From positions 1,240,001 through 1,304,000 of the forward strand of contig JAGYVD010000004.1 of NCBI GenBank assembly GCA_021209875.1: DNA of 64,000 nt, read 5' to 3'. The position numbers and the translations under genes are program-made. The notes under the pieces are model-generated. The model did no database searches. It worked only from the letters and a program-made list of their open reading frames with translations, and was not told the DNA's origin. Shown in pieces: positions 42,026 to 53,779 of this stretch. The DNA comes from Rosellinia necatrix. Taxonomy: Eukaryota > Ascomycota > Sordariomycetes > Xylariales > Xylariaceae. Position 1 is the stretch's first letter; every line of letters begins with the position of its first letter.

Positions 42026-45000
42026 TTAATTAATAATTGCAGAACATAATTATAAATTAATAAAAATAAAAATAAAGCGCTTTTAAAATTTAATAAACTT
42101 AAACAAGTTTTTATATTATATTTTCAAAATTTTGCTTTATATAACCAAGTTATTTTTATATAATAAAAGCTTAAAAAATTAATTTTAAATATTTATATTT
42201 TTATATGTTTTATTATGTTTTAAAATTATAATATAAAAATTAAATATTAAAAACAATAATATATAATTATATAAAACTATTTATTATATAAAAGCTAAAC
42301 AATATATAAATAAACTTTTAAAAACTTGTTTATTAATTTATTATTAAAACTTGTTTATTTATTTTTAATATATTTTATAATAATTTTAAAATAATTATAT
42401 AATAAAAGAAAACTTTTAATTATATATTATAATATTAAATAATATAATAAAATTATAATAAATTATAAAATTAATAAATATATTATATAAAATGCTATTA
42501 ATATATAATATTAAAAATAAAAGCTTAATGTTATAACTATTATTTTAATTATATTTAATATATAAACAGCTTGTTATATTATAAAATATAAACATTTAAA
42601 TATAACCGATTAGCTATTATAATAATTATATATTAAAAACTTTAAACTATAAACCTATAAAATATAAAATTAATTTTATAAGTTAATTTAGCAAAAGCTG
42701 TTTAATATATTAAAAAAAAAATATATGATATAGCCGTAATAACAGCTTTATATAAGCTGTTAAACTTATATAAATTATATAAAAATAATATATATTAAAT
42801 AAATTAAAACGCTTTTTATTTATATTTATATTAATGCTTAAATAAATATTTATATTAATGCTTATATAAATATTTAATTTATTTATTTTAAATTAACAGC
42901 TTTATATAAACATAAATAATATAATTATTTTAAAGCTTAAAATATTATTTAATATATTATAACTAGAATTAATATTTAATATATGTTTTTAAACTTTAAA
43001 AAAAACTAATAAATTATTTATATAATTAATAATTAAATATAAACATATTTTTAATATAATAAATAAATATATAATATTTATAAAATATAGATTAAATTTT
43101 TAATTAGTTTATAAATATTTGGTTATATATTATTTTTATAAACTTTTAAATAATTATTATATATATATATAATATTTAATTTAATTATAATAAACATGTT
43201 TTTTAATTTATTTTTTTAGAACTATATTATTTTTGAAAAACATAGAAAAAAAACTATTTTAATAAGCTGTATAATTTATTATATAATAAAATATAGCTGT
43301 TTATTAGCTTATATGAACAATTTAAAATAATAAAAACTAATATTATATTATATTTTTAATTATATTAAAAATCTAGTTAAAAGTTTTTATATATATAATA
43401 TTAAACTAAATAAAACTTAATATAAAATTTATTATAAAATAAATATTTATTTTAATATAAATATAAACTGAAGCTAATATTAAGCTAACTAAATTAATAT
43501 TATTTTATATAAATAAAATAAAATGATTTAAATTTAAGTATATATAAAGTATTAAATTTAATAATTATTAAACAGGCAAAAATACAGCAAGCTTTAAAAG
43601 CAAACTATTAAAATAAAACCTAGCTAAATATAATTATTATATAAATATATTAAAATATATTAAAATTAGCAACAGCTTTTATATTTTAGAAATTTATATA
43701 TAAAAGTTTTTTGCCGCTTTAAAAACATGTTTATAAGTTATAAACAAAAATAAAATAAAACATTTTATATAAAAATAAATAACGTTTATTTTATTAATTA
43801 AAAATATAATTAAAGCAATTATATAAAGGTTTTTAATTTAATAATATATACAGATTTTTAAGCTTGTTTAATATATAATAGAACTTTTATAATTTAAAAA
43901 ATAACTTAATTATAACGTTTATATAAATAAAAATATTTTATATATAAAAAACAAGCTGTTAATTAATAAATTATATATTTTAAAAAAGCTTAGATAAAAA
44001 CATATATTTTAACTTATATAAAATAATTTTTAATTATTTTTATTGCTTAATAATTTTTAGCATGTTTTATAAAATATAAAAATATTTTAAACTAAATTTA
44101 AACAATAATAAAAAAATTAATAATAAAAAAATATAATTATTTTAGTTTTAAATAAATAATATATTTATATATTATATAATAAAAACATTTAAAATTAAAA
44201 ACAGATGTTCTGTTTTATTAATTTAATTTAAATAATTAATATTATATAAAATATTAAAATAAATTATAAAATATAAATATTTTTAATTATTTAATAATAA
44301 ATAAAATATAATTAAAAATTTATATTTAAATAAACTTTTATATATAAGCTAAATAAATAAAAAACTATTTTTATATAATTTAAAAATAAAAAACTATTAT
44401 ATTAATTAAAATAATTAAAATAAAAACATTTTTAATATAATAAGATATTATATTTTAAATATTTTAATACTGTTTTTATTTTTTTAAAAATATAAACTAT
44501 TTATAAATTTATTTTAATAATATAAAAACGTGATTATATAATAAAACAAAAAACTATATTTATTATATATAAATAAAAATATTTATTTTTTAATATACGC
44601 TTTTAAAAAGCTAGAATATATTTTATTAAAATAAAGCTAAAACGTTTATATTACTGCTTTAAATATTTTTATATAAAAAACTATATAAGCTAGAAAATTA
44701 TATAAAATATAATATAAATTATTTAATTTTAAAAAATCCAGAAGTTCTGTTATTATTATTAGTTATATATTTAAATGTTTAAAACGTTTTAAATTTTTAA
44801 TTAAAAATAATTATAATTTTAATTATAAAGTTATAATTAATATTATTTAACTAAATAATAAATAAATATTTTATATTATTAATACTATAATATTATTTAA
44901 AGCTGCAATATTTTTAAAATTTATAATTATATATAATATTTAAAAATATTATATAAATATTAAATTAATATATATTAAAAATTTTTTATTATATTATATA

Positions 45001-45179
45001 TGATTTAAAGATAAATTTTTCTTTAAAAATTTTAAATTAAGCTTAAATAATTAATATATAATATTATATAACGTTTATTAAAGCTTATTAAATAATAAGC
45101 AAAATTAAATAAATATATAAACTATTTTATTATATATATAATATATTAAAAACAAAAATTAAATATTATATAAAACGCA

Positions 45180-47225
45180 AATTAATTTAATAAATAATAA
45201 TTAAAGCTTTAAATAGTACTGCAGGTTTAAATAAATTAATATTTATTTTATTAATATTTAAAATATATTTTAAAATTAATTAAAATTTACCGTTTTTATT
45301 AAATATCGTATAAAAGCTGAAATAATAAAAAAGCTATAAAAATATAGCGCAAAAACAAGCTAAAATTAAAATTAATTATATAATTAATAAACGTAATAAT
45401 TTAATTATATATAACATATTTTGCTACTTTTAAAAGCGAAATTTTAATATAAAAAAATTAATAAAAGCTGTACAAGATTTAATTAATTAAAAATCTAATA
45501 TAATTGTTAACTTGATTAAAACCCCGATATAATTTTAATATATTTAAATTAAATTATATTATTGTACAATAAATAAACAATAAATTAATTAATAAAAATC
45601 TTTTAAACTGTTTAATTATTTATTATATAAAAGCATAATAGATTACAAAAAACATTATTATAAATGCTGATATATAAGCTATATTTATATAAAAACTAAA
45701 TAATATTTTTATAACAGCAAAAAACAGTAGGCATATGTTTTACTAATAAAGCTTTAAAAAAAATATAATTATTACACCGGAGATATTATTTAAAAATCAA
45801 ATTAATTAAAATTAATAACTTTATTATATAAAAATATTTTAATTTATTAAATATATTAAATCTAAATCTAATAAAGCTTAAATCTTTAAGTCTAGATTTA
45901 TATAAAAATTAAAAAAAAACAATTTAACTGTATAAAAATTAAAACTTATTATATAAAAATATAACAACGCTAAAAAAAATAATATTTATATAATCTTTAA
46001 TTATTTAATAAATAAACTAAAACTGCTGCTAATACTTAAACTTTTATTAATTTATAATTATAATATTTTAAATAAACTTTAAAATATTATATAAATATAT
46101 ATATAATTAAAAACAAACTAATAAAAAAGTTTTTATATAACTATTTAATAAATTTAAGCTAAAATATTTTAAAAAATAATTTTAAAAATTATATAACTAT
46201 TATATAAACTAGCAAAGTTAACGCAATATTAGTTTAAAATTTACTACTAATATTATTAAAAATAATTAAATATATTTATATTTATATATAATTTATATTT
46301 ATTATATATAATAAAATAATTAAAAAGTTTTAGTATTATTAGCTTATAAATAAATAATATATTTAGTTTTATTATATTAAATTTTTTAAAAAAACATAAG
46401 CTAAAACAAGCTAATTTTTATATAAAATAAGAAAAATATTTTAATAAAAATATTTAATTAAATTTAATAGCAGCTAAATTATATTATTATATAAAAAATA
46501 TAATTTTAAGATAAAAAAATAAAATAAATAATTTGTTTAAGTTAATTTTTATATAATAAAAACTGTTTAAAACTATATTTTATAACGGGCTAAAAAACAT
46601 ATATTAGTAGTATATATTAACTAAAAGCTTTATTTAATTTATTAATAGCTATTTAAATAATTAATCCAGCTTTAAATAATATTAAAAACTTAAATTAAAA
46701 ATTTTAATAATAAATAAACAATTTTAAGCAAAGTTTAACTTTTAAATTATTAAAGTTAATAAATATAAAACTAATTTTTTTTTAATCGATTTTTATAAAT
46801 AATATTAATATAAGTTTTAGTTTAAATTTTTATTATATTAATAATAAAACATTATATTAAAAAAGCAAGTTTTAAAATAACTAAAAATATTATATATTAA
46901 AACTTTAGCAAATATAATAAAACTATTTAAAATGTTTTCATAAATAAATTGTATAATATAATTAATAAATTTAATAATATAATAACTTTATATATAATAA
47001 TTTAAAAATTTTAATTATTTTAAACTTTTTTAATTTTAGCAGTTTTATGCTTAAACTTAAAATTATTATATAATTATTTTGTTAAACTAAATATAATATA
47101 AAAAACATTTAATAATAAATGTTATATCGCTTTAAAATTATATAAAAATCTTTTTTTTAAAATATAATAAATTAATAGTGCTAATAATTTAGCAAATATA
47201 TTTATTAAATAAAAACTAAATTAAG
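45180..47225 (+). pseudogene. Decayed Copia pol (integrase end, RT, RNase H) of L3-1
   Basis: Frame reading at 45212 gives NSTAGLNKLIFILLIF, like the 'NSTAG...P.LLVFG' segment that ends the integrase of fungal Copia polyproteins. RT remnants near 45780 read PEILFKNQINQINNF. From about 45940 come LIIQKYNNAKKNNIYIIF and then QLKTNQQKSFYI, matching 'LVVQAYND..K..VLTQSPT' and 'QS.T.L.R.FYV'. At 47174 NSANNLANIFIKQKLN precedes ALKT, matching the terminal 'DGDSNPADAMTK...ALK'. Catalytic acidic residues are largely Asn (Asp-to-Asn, G-to-A). Several frames are used because of small indels. The family resemblance is strong over separate blocks; the exact limits are approximate. Confidence 0.7.
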
Positions 47226-48483
47226 CTTTAAAAACTTAATATTTATAAATAAATTAATTATATAAGTTAGAATATATATAAAACAAATTAAAAATAAAAA
47301 TAATAAAAAATAACATTTATATAATAATAAATGTTAATTTTTATATAATAATAATATAAACTTTATTTTATTATATAATAAAAATATAAATATAACTAAC
47401 AACCTAACTTATTAAAAAATAAAGCTTTAATAATATAATAATAATATATATTATATTTAATTATTATATAACTTAAGTTTAATTTTTAGCCAAAGCTTAT
47501 AAAGTTTAAAATTTATAAAAAATATTATAAACTTTAGATTTTATAATTTTTTATTATTTTTATTATTTTTATTATTTTTTTTTTTTTTTATAATAATAGC
47601 TTAAATTTTATTTTATTTATATAAAGAAAATATATAACTATTATTAAAAGCTTAACTTTTAAAAAATAAGCTTTAATAATATAATAATAATATATATAAT
47701 AATTAGCTTTTATAGATTTTAAATTTAATTTTTAATTAAAACTAACAAAGCTTAAAATCTATAGTTTATAAATAAACTAATATAATAAACTTTAAGCTTT
47801 ATATTTTTTATTTATATATAATAATTAATTATTTTTTTTTACGTATAAAAAAAACTATATATAAGCTATATTTTTATTTTCATATTATTTATATATAAAA
47901 AAACAAAATATAAAAAAAAAATAAAAAAGCAAATTTATTTAATCTTTTTTTTTTTTTTTAATTATAATTAAAATATTATATTTTATATAAGTGTTAAATA
48001 TAAAAACGCCAACGTTTTTTTAAAAATTAAAAACTTAATAATATAAATTAAATAAAGCTTTTTAATTATAATAGCAGCTATTATATAGTTTATTTATATA
48101 TAGTTTTAATTATTAAACGTTTTAATTTTAAACTAAAAAAGCTTAAAAATAGTTTTTATAATAAATAAACTTAGTTTAAACGTTTATAAAAACGTTTAAA
48201 GCTGTTATTTAAAATAAAATATAATAAAAAAAAACAGCAGTAATAATATTTTCGGTATTTTGTCGCACATAAAAACTTATTAGCAAAAAAAAAACAAAAA
48301 AAACATATAAACAATTATCTGCTTAAAAAACAAATTACATACGTTAATATATAAAAATTATATTAAAGCCCAGCAGGCCTAAGTTTTTATAAAAAAGCGG
48401 TAAATTTTTATTCGGCCGTTTTTTTTTATATAAACAAAGTTTATAAACTATAAAACATTTTTTATTAAAAAAAGCGCGAAATA

Positions 48484-48540
48484 AAAGCAAAAGCAGGCAG
48501 GCGGCGCAGAAGCAGCAGCAGCAGCTGCAGAAATAGCAGT
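48484..48540 (+). repeat. GCA/CAG microsatellite and GC island in L3-1
   Basis: AGCAGCAGCAGCAGCTGCAG and adjacent GCAGGCAGGCGGCGCAG survive in an otherwise CpA-free region, 370 bp upstream of the 3' LTR. Read in frame it could encode an Ala-rich or Ser-rich run, but no surrounding frame is open. Confidence 0.8.
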
Positions 48541-48909
48541 AAATATTATTATTGTTATTATTATTAATATTATAGCTTTTAAAAGTTGGTATTTATATTA
48601 TATAAAAAAAAAGCGATTATATATATATATATATATAAAAAATAAACAGAATATTAAAATAAAAGGTTAGCTGTAAATAAAGCTATACATATATTTAAGC
48701 AGCAGAAAACATGTTAGCAACTTTAGGCCTAGGCTTAAACATCAGGCAGCAGCTATATAAAGCATATATATATTAAAAGCTACGTATAAATAAAAAACTT
48801 TTTATAATAAAGCAATTATATATAAATAAACAATTATATATATATAAACAACTATATATAAGCAAAAATAATATATAAATAAAAACTATAATTAATAAAA
48901 AAAAGCTAA

Positions 48910-49223
48910 TATTAAAACTATAGTAATTAATTATAATTATTTATAGCTGTTATATATATATATATTTTATATAAATATTTAATATATATATTATATATAT
49001 ATATACAGCATATATGCTTTATATATAAAATAAGCTATATTATTGCTGTTATTTTAATAGGTTGTACGCTAGCAGAATTCTTATATAAAACTCAAAATAA
49101 TGCTACGCATAATAGTTACTTAAATAAAATTAAAAAAATATAATAAACATCGTACAACAAAAAGTTGTATTCTGTTTCACGCGTAAACAGTATGTGTATT
49201 GCATATACAAAGCCTATGCAACA
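48910..49223 (+). repeat. L3-1 3' LTR, 314 bp
   Basis: Begins TATTAAAACTATAG (TG RIPed to TA) and ends AGCCTATGCAACA. The last 200 bases are much less RIPed than the first 100. Confidence 0.85.
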
Positions 49224-51395
49224 CTATTAACTAATATAATATTTTAAATATATTATTATTATTTTTCTTTTTAATAAATAATAATTTAATTAACTATTGT
49301 TAATTTCTTTAAAAAATAGACTTTATTATTTTAATTGTTGTAATTTTTAAAGTAATAATTACTAATATTATAATTATTGTTTTAATTATATTAATTATTA
49401 TTTTATAATTTTTAGTTTTTTTATTACGATTTTTATAATAATTATCGTTTTATTTTGAAAAAAATTTAATAAACGATTATTTTTTAGTTGCAGTTATATT
49501 AGTTGTTATAATTATAATCCTGGTTATATTTTTAAATATTATAATATTGTTTATTTTTATTATTGTTTTTTAATATTATTTGTTAAATCGCTTATATAAC
49601 TGGTTTTTAAACGATTTTATAAAAATAATAAATTTTTTAAAAAAATCTTGTTTTATTTATATATTTTTAAATATTAAAAGTTATAAATCGTATTAAATAT
49701 ATTATATTTTTTATTTATTAATAATTTTTTATTTAAGTTTTATAAGTTATTGTAAATTTTTTAATTTTAAGCAGATATTTTTTATTTTTAGTTTTAAATA
49801 AATAGTTTTAAAATTGTTTAATTTTTAGTTTTATATTATTATAAATTTATATTATTATTTTATATTAGTTGCTAATTTTAATATTTAAAATATTTATAAT
49901 ATATATATATTTTCATTATTTTTATATATATTATAATAATATATATAAATTCTAGTATATATTTTATAAAAATAAATAATTATTTTTAAATGTTTAAATA
50001 GTAATATCCACGTTTATTATAAAATATTATTATATAGCTTTAATAATATAGTTAATATTTTTATAATATAGCTTGGTTTAAATAGTTAAGCTTAGTTTAT
50101 TATTTTATTATAAAACTATAAGCTTTATAAAAAATGTTTAATAAAATAATAAAATTTTTGGTTTTTTATAACATGTTTTTATTTTTCAAAATAAAATTAA
50201 GTCATTAATAAAAAAATAAATATTTATAAATATTACGTGTTTTTTTTCTATTATTACGTTTAAATTGTCAGGGTTGTTATAAAAAAATTAAAAATGCTAA
50301 TTTTTTTTTTATAATTTAATATTTTTATTATAAATATTTATAGTTTAAGTTTTTATAAAGTTTATTTATTTTTAATTATATTAAAGCTAAAAGTTTATTT
50401 TATTATTTTTATAGTTTAAGTTTAATAAATCTTTTAATAAATTTAAATTTATTAATAAGCTGGTTTTTTTTTTTTATATTTTATTTAAAATAATTAATAA
50501 TTATTTTAACATTAATTAGCTTATAAATATTTAGTTAAATAATAATTAAGTTATAAAAATACTAAGTTAAACAAATATTTTTTTTTATTGCTAACTTTTT
50601 TTTGTATATATTATTTTTTTTTTTTGTTATGTTTTTTTTTTTTATAATTAATAGCTGCATAGTTTTATTTTTTAAGTTTAAGCTTTATTTTATTATTTTA
50701 GCTATATTAGCTATTATAGTTTTTATTTTTTTATAATTTTTATTTATTTTTGGTTTTATAAAAGAATAAAAATTATATATTAATTAAAACTTAGTTTTTA
50801 AAAAGTTCAGTTTTTTTTTTTTTTTTTAAAAATATTATTAACGTTTATTTTTAATTAATTATTTTTAAAAGTGTTTATATTTTAGTTTAAGTTTTAAATA
50901 TTTTATAGTTTTTATATTTTTATTAAACTTAAAATTTAATTATTTTTATTTTAAAGTATTATTTTAAATATAAATTTTTTTTTTATTAATAATTATAAAC
51001 AAGCTTAATAAATTAATATAATAAATTATAATATAAAATAAAATAATAAAATAAATGCTTTATATTTAATAGCTAAAATAAATTTTTATAACGTTGATAT
51101 TATTATTAATTAAAATATAAAAATATAATATTAAACTTAATACTATTATAATTATATTTTTATAAAGTTTATTATAACGTTTTTAATTAATTATAATTAT
51201 TTAAACAACTTTTAAATTTTAATACAGATCGCTAGTTAAAATAATCTTTAGCTTTAATAAAAATATATAATATTAAAAAAAATAAGCTATAGCTTTAGCT
51301 TGTTTAATTAAAATAATATAAACGTTTTTTATAAATTATAAAATCTATTGTTTAAAAATAATCTTATTTTTATTAAAATAAAAAAATAAAATAGT

Positions 51396-51600
51396 TGATA
51401 CGCGCCGACAGGGGAGTCGCTTATATAAGCGCTGTAGCCCCACCTGTAGCGTGGCAAAGCCACGCACCCCACCACTTGGGACTAGCCCTAATAAGTGGGC
51501 CCTGGCCCACGCACCTAGCTAGATCCACAAGTTAGATCAGAATAGTTAGATCTTCATCTTCTACAATACACTTTTCACCCCCCCCATGGTGCACCTCTCA
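51396..51600 (+). repeat. Solo L2 LTR with TSD ATAGT, inverted, nearly RIP-free
   Basis: On the plus strand TGATACGCGCCGACAGG...GTGCACCTCTCA, 205 bp, flanked by ATAGT at 51391-51395 and 51601-51605. The unoccupied site is in L2-B at 30491-30495 (AAATAGTTAAG). It is the best preserved L2 LTR in the window. It contains the perfect palindrome CGCTTATATAAGCG (51419-51432) and sits head-to-head 47 bp from the L2-A LTR. Confidence 0.92.
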
Positions 51601-51647
51601 ATAGTTTAGTTTAGTTTTTATAAAAAAACGTTATAAAAACATTAATT

Positions 51648-51852
51648 TAAAAAATACACTATAAAAAAAATTAAAAATATATTATAAAAAATAAAAATCT
51701 AACTATTCTAATCTAACTTGTAGATCTAGCTAAGTGTGTAAGCTAGGGCCTATTTATTAGAGCTAGTCCTAAGTAATAAGGTGCGTAGCTTTGCTACGCT
51801 ATAGGTGGGGCTACAGCGCTTATATAAGCGACTACCCTGTTGGCGCGTATTA
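51648..51852 (-). repeat. L2-A terminal LTR, 205 bp
   Basis: Starts TAAAAAATACACT (TGAGAGGTGCACC after G-to-A RIP) and ends GCGCGTATTA. The first 60 bases are fully RIPed, the last 140 much less so. It bounds the nest on the right. Confidence 0.85.
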
Positions 51853-52410
51853 AATATATATAGTTTTTATTTATTGCTTAATTAAGTTTATTAGTTTAAA
51901 ATCGTTGTAAAATATTATTATAATTTATTTTTAATTAATTTTAAAAACTAGCCAGTTATTAATTAAATTATAAAAACAATTTATATATTTTAATAAATTT
52001 AAAATTCATGTTTAAGCTTTTTACAGAAGCTAAATTTAATTTAATTTTAAATTTAAATTAGTTTATTTAAAACGTTTTTTTTTTATATTTAAAACATTAT
52101 AAACAAAATTATAGCTTATATTATATTATCTTTTGTTTTAAAATAAGAAAATACTTATTATATTAATTTTTGATTATTTTTTTAAAAAAGAATCACACGT
52201 TTAATTTAATGCAAATATAAATTCATAGCAAGCTAAAAATTATAATATTATTTATATTACCAAAAATATAGTTTATATAATTACTAAAAATAAAGCTTTA
52301 GTTTATATATTTTTTACTATGTTATTAATTTTAGAACAAAAAATATTATTATAAATATTATATTATTACAGCTTTTAAACGTTTTTTTAATATAAAAATA
52401 TTTTAATCTA
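51853..52410. other. RIPed A+T-rich spacer between L2-A and G-B
   Basis: No gene, LTR or repeat match could be found. Base composition and loss of CpA show it is RIPed, so it was once repeated. It hosts G-B at the TTATT target. Confidence 0.6.
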
Positions 52411-52415
52411 TTATT

Positions 52416-52661
52416 AGTTACGGATGACTGGTCCTTCTTGTAGCGTGCGTGGCACGCGCAGAACATCTGTACACCTGTTGTTAACTAGTTCGTACAAACC
52501 AGCTGTAGCGCATAAACTAGACCTACCCTACACCTGCACTTTGTTAAAATTCTAGTAGGCTAATTCTTTTTATTTTTTATTTTTTTTTTATTTGTAGATT
52601 TTTTATATAATATATTATTTATTGCTAAAGCTTTAACTTTTTATTTATAATTAATACAACA
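52416..52661 (+). repeat. G-B 5' LTR, 246 bp
   Basis: AGTTACGGATGACTGG...AATACAACA. The U3 half keeps CGTGCGTGGCACGCG; the second half is RIPed. Confidence 0.88.
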
Positions 52662-53779
52662 ATTTATAAATTATTTAATTTATTTTTAAAACATTAGAAC
52701 TATTTTTTAACTATTTTTTTAATTAATCTTGAAATAGTTTTTATTATAAAAGCTAAAAGTAGCTAAAACAAACTAAAATTTTAACACGTTAAAAACGACT
52801 TTATTTTATATAATGTTTAAATTTTTAATTATTCTGTTAATAAAACTTTTAATAATATATATAAAATTAAATATATTTAATTTAATTTTAAAAACGTTTT
52901 ATAACGTAATTTATTATAAAATTAAAAATAAAACCGATATTAACGTTTAAAACCGCTAATAAAACTAGTTTCAAAATTTTATTTATAAATTTAAAACTTT
53001 AAATTTAAAAATATTATATAAAAAACAAGCAAGTTTTTTTTAAAACTGTTAGTTTATTAATATAATGGTTTATAAGCTTAGCTATTAAAAATAAACGAAC
53101 TGCTTTTTATAAAAATTAATTATAAAAAAAATGTTTTAGTTTAGCTAAATAATAAAAACTAATTAATTTTAAAATATATATTAATTTAGCTTAAATATTT
53201 TTAATGCTGCTGCTTTATTTAATAAAACAAAACTTTAAATATATATGTTAATAATATTTTAATAAACAGTAATAAATTATTATTTTTTATATAATATATT
53301 ATAAAACAAATAAAAATTGCTTTTAAATAAGCTAAAAATTTAAAGCATATATAATTTAATTAAATAAAAATTAAAAAAATATAAAAAAACTTAAAAACTA
53401 GACTATAAAACTAAAAATAATATAAAGCTATTTTATTAATTTATAAAAAAATTATACCGAAGTTTAATAAAAATTAAATAAGCTGTGTTAAGCTGTTTTT
53501 TAAAAACTTTTTATGTTTAGATTAAAAAAAAGTTTTAATAACGCCGCTATAAACAGCGCTATAGCTAAATTTAAAATAATAACTTAAAAAATAAAACCGT
53601 TTATAAAATCTTTTATATATATTAAACTAATAAATAATCGATTTATTTAATCAAATATAAAATACATTTTTTTTAAAAGATTTTAAAAAAAAATTTTATA
53701 AATTTATTAAAATTTTAATAAATAAATTCTATAACAAAACTATAAAAAACAAAGTTAATTTTAAAGTCTGGTATTATAA

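Larger units (their letters stand above)
30904..49223 (+). mobile_element. L3-1: full-length fungal Ty1/Copia element, split by R4-2
   Basis: Ends TGTTAGAACTATGG...CTATGCAACA with a 5-bp TSD CTATT (30899-30903 and 49224-49228). The empty site in L2-B is 28379-28383. Removing R4-2 leaves a 5' LTR of 38 + 276 = 314 bp, exactly the length of the 3' LTR (48910-49223), and an internal region of 6884 bp (42026-48909). The plus strand is A-rich and carries pol remnants of the fungal Copia group with a 'DSNPAD' RNase H end: integrase C-terminus at 45212, RT 45770-46150, RNase H ending near 47215. About 1.7 kb without recognisable coding lies between pol and the 3' LTR. All frames are closed by RIP. 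Confidence 0.85.
12484..51852 (-). mobile_element. L2-A: old Ty1/Copia-like element, split by five insertions
   Basis: The oldest element of the nest. Its pieces are 12484-13335, 19902-23461, 30743-30903, 49229-51395 and 51606-51852. Joined in that order they are collinear with the uninterrupted sister L2-B (23700-30737). Each junction carries a 5-bp TSD of the invading element: CTTTT for G-A, CATTA for L2-B, CTATT for L3-1 and ATAGT for a solo LTR. The plus-strand 3' edge is the LTR at 51648-51852; the other LTR lies outside the window beyond R4-1. The minus strand is A-rich, as in the elements whose coding strand is proven here. Around 22250-22600 (minus) the decayed translation resembles Copia RT, with an order like 'ALYGLKQSPRLW' followed by a Phe-Leu segment. 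The Copia assignment is moderate; the element itself is secure. Confidence 0.75.

Noticed and set aside
42026..42060. tRNA primer-binding site of L3-1, and likewise for L2, R4 and G
   Set aside because: No TGG-type match to a tRNA 3' end next to the 5' LTRs; RIP or a non-standard primer may hide it, so no site is called.
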